Shown here: in pieces, positions 12,415-13,753 of the stretch
Position numbering within the stretch: the stretch's first letter is position 1
How the letters are laid out: every line of letters starts with the position of its first letter
Source: a candidate division NPL-UPA2 bacterium
GTDB taxonomy: Bacteria > Bacillota > UBA994
DNA length: 13,753 nt
Direction of reading: 5' to 3'
Assembly (NCBI GenBank): GCA_018725205.1
Contig: QLUB01000041.1
Span: 1-13,753, forward strand
Translations under genes and position numbers: made by a program
Notes under the pieces: model-generated
What the model saw: only the letters and a program-made list of their open reading frames with translations
Told to the model about the DNA's origin: nothing
The model's database searches: none

Positions 12415-13753
12415 TTACTCCGGCCGCATAATTTGAACCCACGTTTGGCCGAATATCCGCTCGACTTCCGTACCGTCCGCGTAGTAGAAGCGCGTGGGCG
12501 ACTCGGGCGAGTCCTTCCGCCATGTACCCAGAAAACGCTGCCCCAGCGCGTAGTAGTGCATCACACCGCTCCCGACGACCTGCGGTGTAGGTCGCCCGAG
12601 AAGGTCTGTGCTATGCGGTGCAAACTGCACAATTACATTGCGTGCCATAATCGTCGCGCCGCTAGCATCGCGATGCACAACTCCATTAATGTAACGCCTA
12701 AAGGCCGCTTGTTCGGGTACATACACGTAGGATACCTTATGCTGCCCGGAATACGCAAGTTCAAGGCGTGGCGCTGCTTCACCCGTAAAGGGCAAGTATG
12801 CCGGACGTATATGGACATCGCTTGGTGGCGCTACACTACCGAGTGTGGCCAAATTAACGAACAAGTTGTGCGGCGCCCGCCTGGCAGCGTCTCTGGTAAA
12901 GCTCGCGCTGCGACTGCGGATGGCATCGGTGCCGGATACCCCCCATTGCCTGAGCAGGTCGAGGACGTCCACGCCACCGCCGGAATAAACGAAGTGAGCG
13001 CGGCTTTCCAGTGCCAACATGGCGCTGTGGGCTCGCGCACTGCGAACCGGCCCCACGCGCTCCGGCAACACCCCAAAAAGCGCCAAGTAACGGGTGATCC
13101 TTCCCTCAACCTCATACTCATAAATCAGGTTAGCCTGCGCTAACCCCCACTGCGGGCGGGCCTGCGCAAGGTTGTCAATTACCACTGCGTAGACAGGCAG
13201 GCGCTCGGCTCGCGGCGAAACAAGCGCTAGGTCCCCTGCCAACTTGGCCCGCGCTCTTTCCAGTAGCCGCGCGAGTTCGCGCCGCTCACTTTCGAGATTG
13301 CGCTGTTCGGCAGTTCGCCGCTGCTCAAGGCTTTCTAAACGCAACTGCTCCGCCTGCAAAACGCGTTGGCTTTCGCGCAGCACAGCTTGTTCGGCGCTTA
13401 CGGCGTCAATAAGCGCCGCATCGTGGCGAAACAGCCGCGTGATGTAGGCGAGGCGGACAAAAAGGTCGCCAAAGCTCTCCGCACGCAGCACTAGGGAGAT
13501 AAAAGACGCGCCGCCTCGCATATACACCATGCGCACGCGCTTGCCTAAGTCGACCGTTAACACTTTGAGCTTAGCATCCGCTTGATTCTCGCTCCTGCGT
13601 GCGCGCGCTAGTTTCTCCCGTACTAGCAGCAACTCGCTGTCTACGGCCCGTACGCGTGCTTGCCGTACGGCAATTGATTCCTCCATGGCCTTAAGCGCGG
13701 CCTCTAGTTCTCGCACTTCCCGCGCGGACTGCTCTGCGCGCTGGCGCGGGTCA
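12415..13753 (-). CDS. PcsB-like coiled coil fused to DUF3048 (YerB-type) protein, 5' end cut by window edge
   Basis: Probably an exported envelope protein; function unknown. The frame is open to the window edge, so the true start and any signal peptide lie outside; a GTG at 13716 inside the frame has no SD and is not proposed as the start. Numbering from that GTG, residues 1-165 are a charged coiled coil. Within it, the GKRVRMVYMRGGASFISLVL stretch (58-77) and ESFGDLFVRLAYITRL (80-95) match the hinge of PcsB/EnvC-type coiled coils. The DUF3048 part follows, with VIDNLAQARPQWGLAQAN (179-196), YEVEGRITRYLALF (201-214), VGPVRSARAHS (221-231) and a RRAPHN motif (279-284). A C-terminal beta-rich domain (about 315-430) ends in GQTWVQIM. 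This joins a division-hydrolase-type coiled coil to a domain usually found on lipoproteins. Upstream partner of the DUF6671 gene. Confidence 0.8.
   Translation of the reverse strand, partial: DPRQRAEQSAREVRELEAALKAMEESIAVRQARVRAVDSELLLVREKLARARRSENQADAKLKVLTVDLGKRVRMVYMRGGASFISLVLRAESFGDLFVRLAYITRLFRHDAALIDAVSAEQAVLRESQRVLQAEQLRLESLEQRRTAEQRNLESERRELARLLERARAKLAGDLALVSPRAERLPVYAVVIDNLAQARPQWGLAQANLIYEYEVEGRITRYLALFGVLPERVGPVRSARAHSAMLALESRAHFVYSGGGVDVLDLLRQWGVSGTDAIRSRSASFTRDAARRAPHNLFVNLATLGSVAPPSDVHIRPAYLPFTGEAAPRLELAYSGQHKVSYVYVPEQAAFRRYINGVVHRDASGATIMARNVIVQFAPHSTDLLGRPTPQVVGSGVMHYYALGQRFLGTWRKDSPESPTRFYYADGTEVERIFGQTWVQIMRPE

Noticed and set aside
12400..13143. Plus-strand open frame of 247 codons
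   Set aside because: It lies antisense to the DUF3048 gene, has no SD or recognisable domain, and is explained by the codon pattern of the real gene.
1..13753. Search for CRISPR arrays, reverse transcriptases, toxin-antitoxin pairs, transposases, tRNAs and riboswitches
   Set aside because: No regularly spaced repeats, no matching protein motifs and no long structured leader were seen by eye.

Overview
The window reads as an ordinary chromosomal stretch of an anaerobic bacterium, most likely in the Bacillota. The reasons are purine-rich Shine-Dalgarno sites before nearly every gene, frequent GTG and TTG starts, a Bacillus-type ThiF, a DUF3048 (YerB-type) protein, a PAS-GGDEF-HD-GYP protein and a ferredoxin-dependent 2-oxoacid oxidoreductase. 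No tRNA, rRNA, CRISPR array, transposase or phage gene was seen.

Left part (1-7015). A ThiF/MoeB-type E1 enzyme (minus) is divergent from a nicotinate phosphoribosyltransferase (plus). The latter converges with, and overlaps by 8 bases, an MFS efflux protein (minus), which lies just downstream of a membrane-anchored PAS-PAS-GGDEF-HD-GYP cyclic-di-GMP protein (minus). Upstream of that is a small scar: the 3' half of a DtxR/MntR-type metalloregulator (minus) abuts, head to head, the 3' end of feoB (plus). The simplest explanation is one deletion that removed the 5' halves and shared promoter region of a divergent regulator/feoB pair. A deoD-type purine nucleoside phosphorylase (minus) follows.

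Middle (7016-7920). A VanY/LdcB-type D,D/L,D-carboxypeptidase (plus) has a good sigma-A-type promoter and ends at a strong hairpin terminator. That terminator also sits at the end of the converging operon.

Right part (7916-13753). A tightly coupled minus-strand operon runs in transcription order: a CdhB-like (acetyl-CoA decarbonylase/synthase epsilon, PF02552-like) protein, then 2-oxoacid:ferredoxin oxidoreductase alpha, beta (TPP and Fe-S), gamma, and an 8-Cys ferredoxin (delta). The genes overlap by 1 to 8 bases or have the SD inside the previous stop region, so a five-subunit complex is plausible. Its leader carries two inverted repeats. Upstream on the same strand are a DUF6671 protein with four C-terminal CxxC pairs and a DUF3048 protein with an N-terminal PcsB-like coiled coil, which is cut by the window edge.

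The two most interesting items are the 2-oxoacid oxidoreductase with an ACS-epsilon-like fifth subunit, whose substrate the sequence does not reveal, and the regulator/feoB deletion scar.
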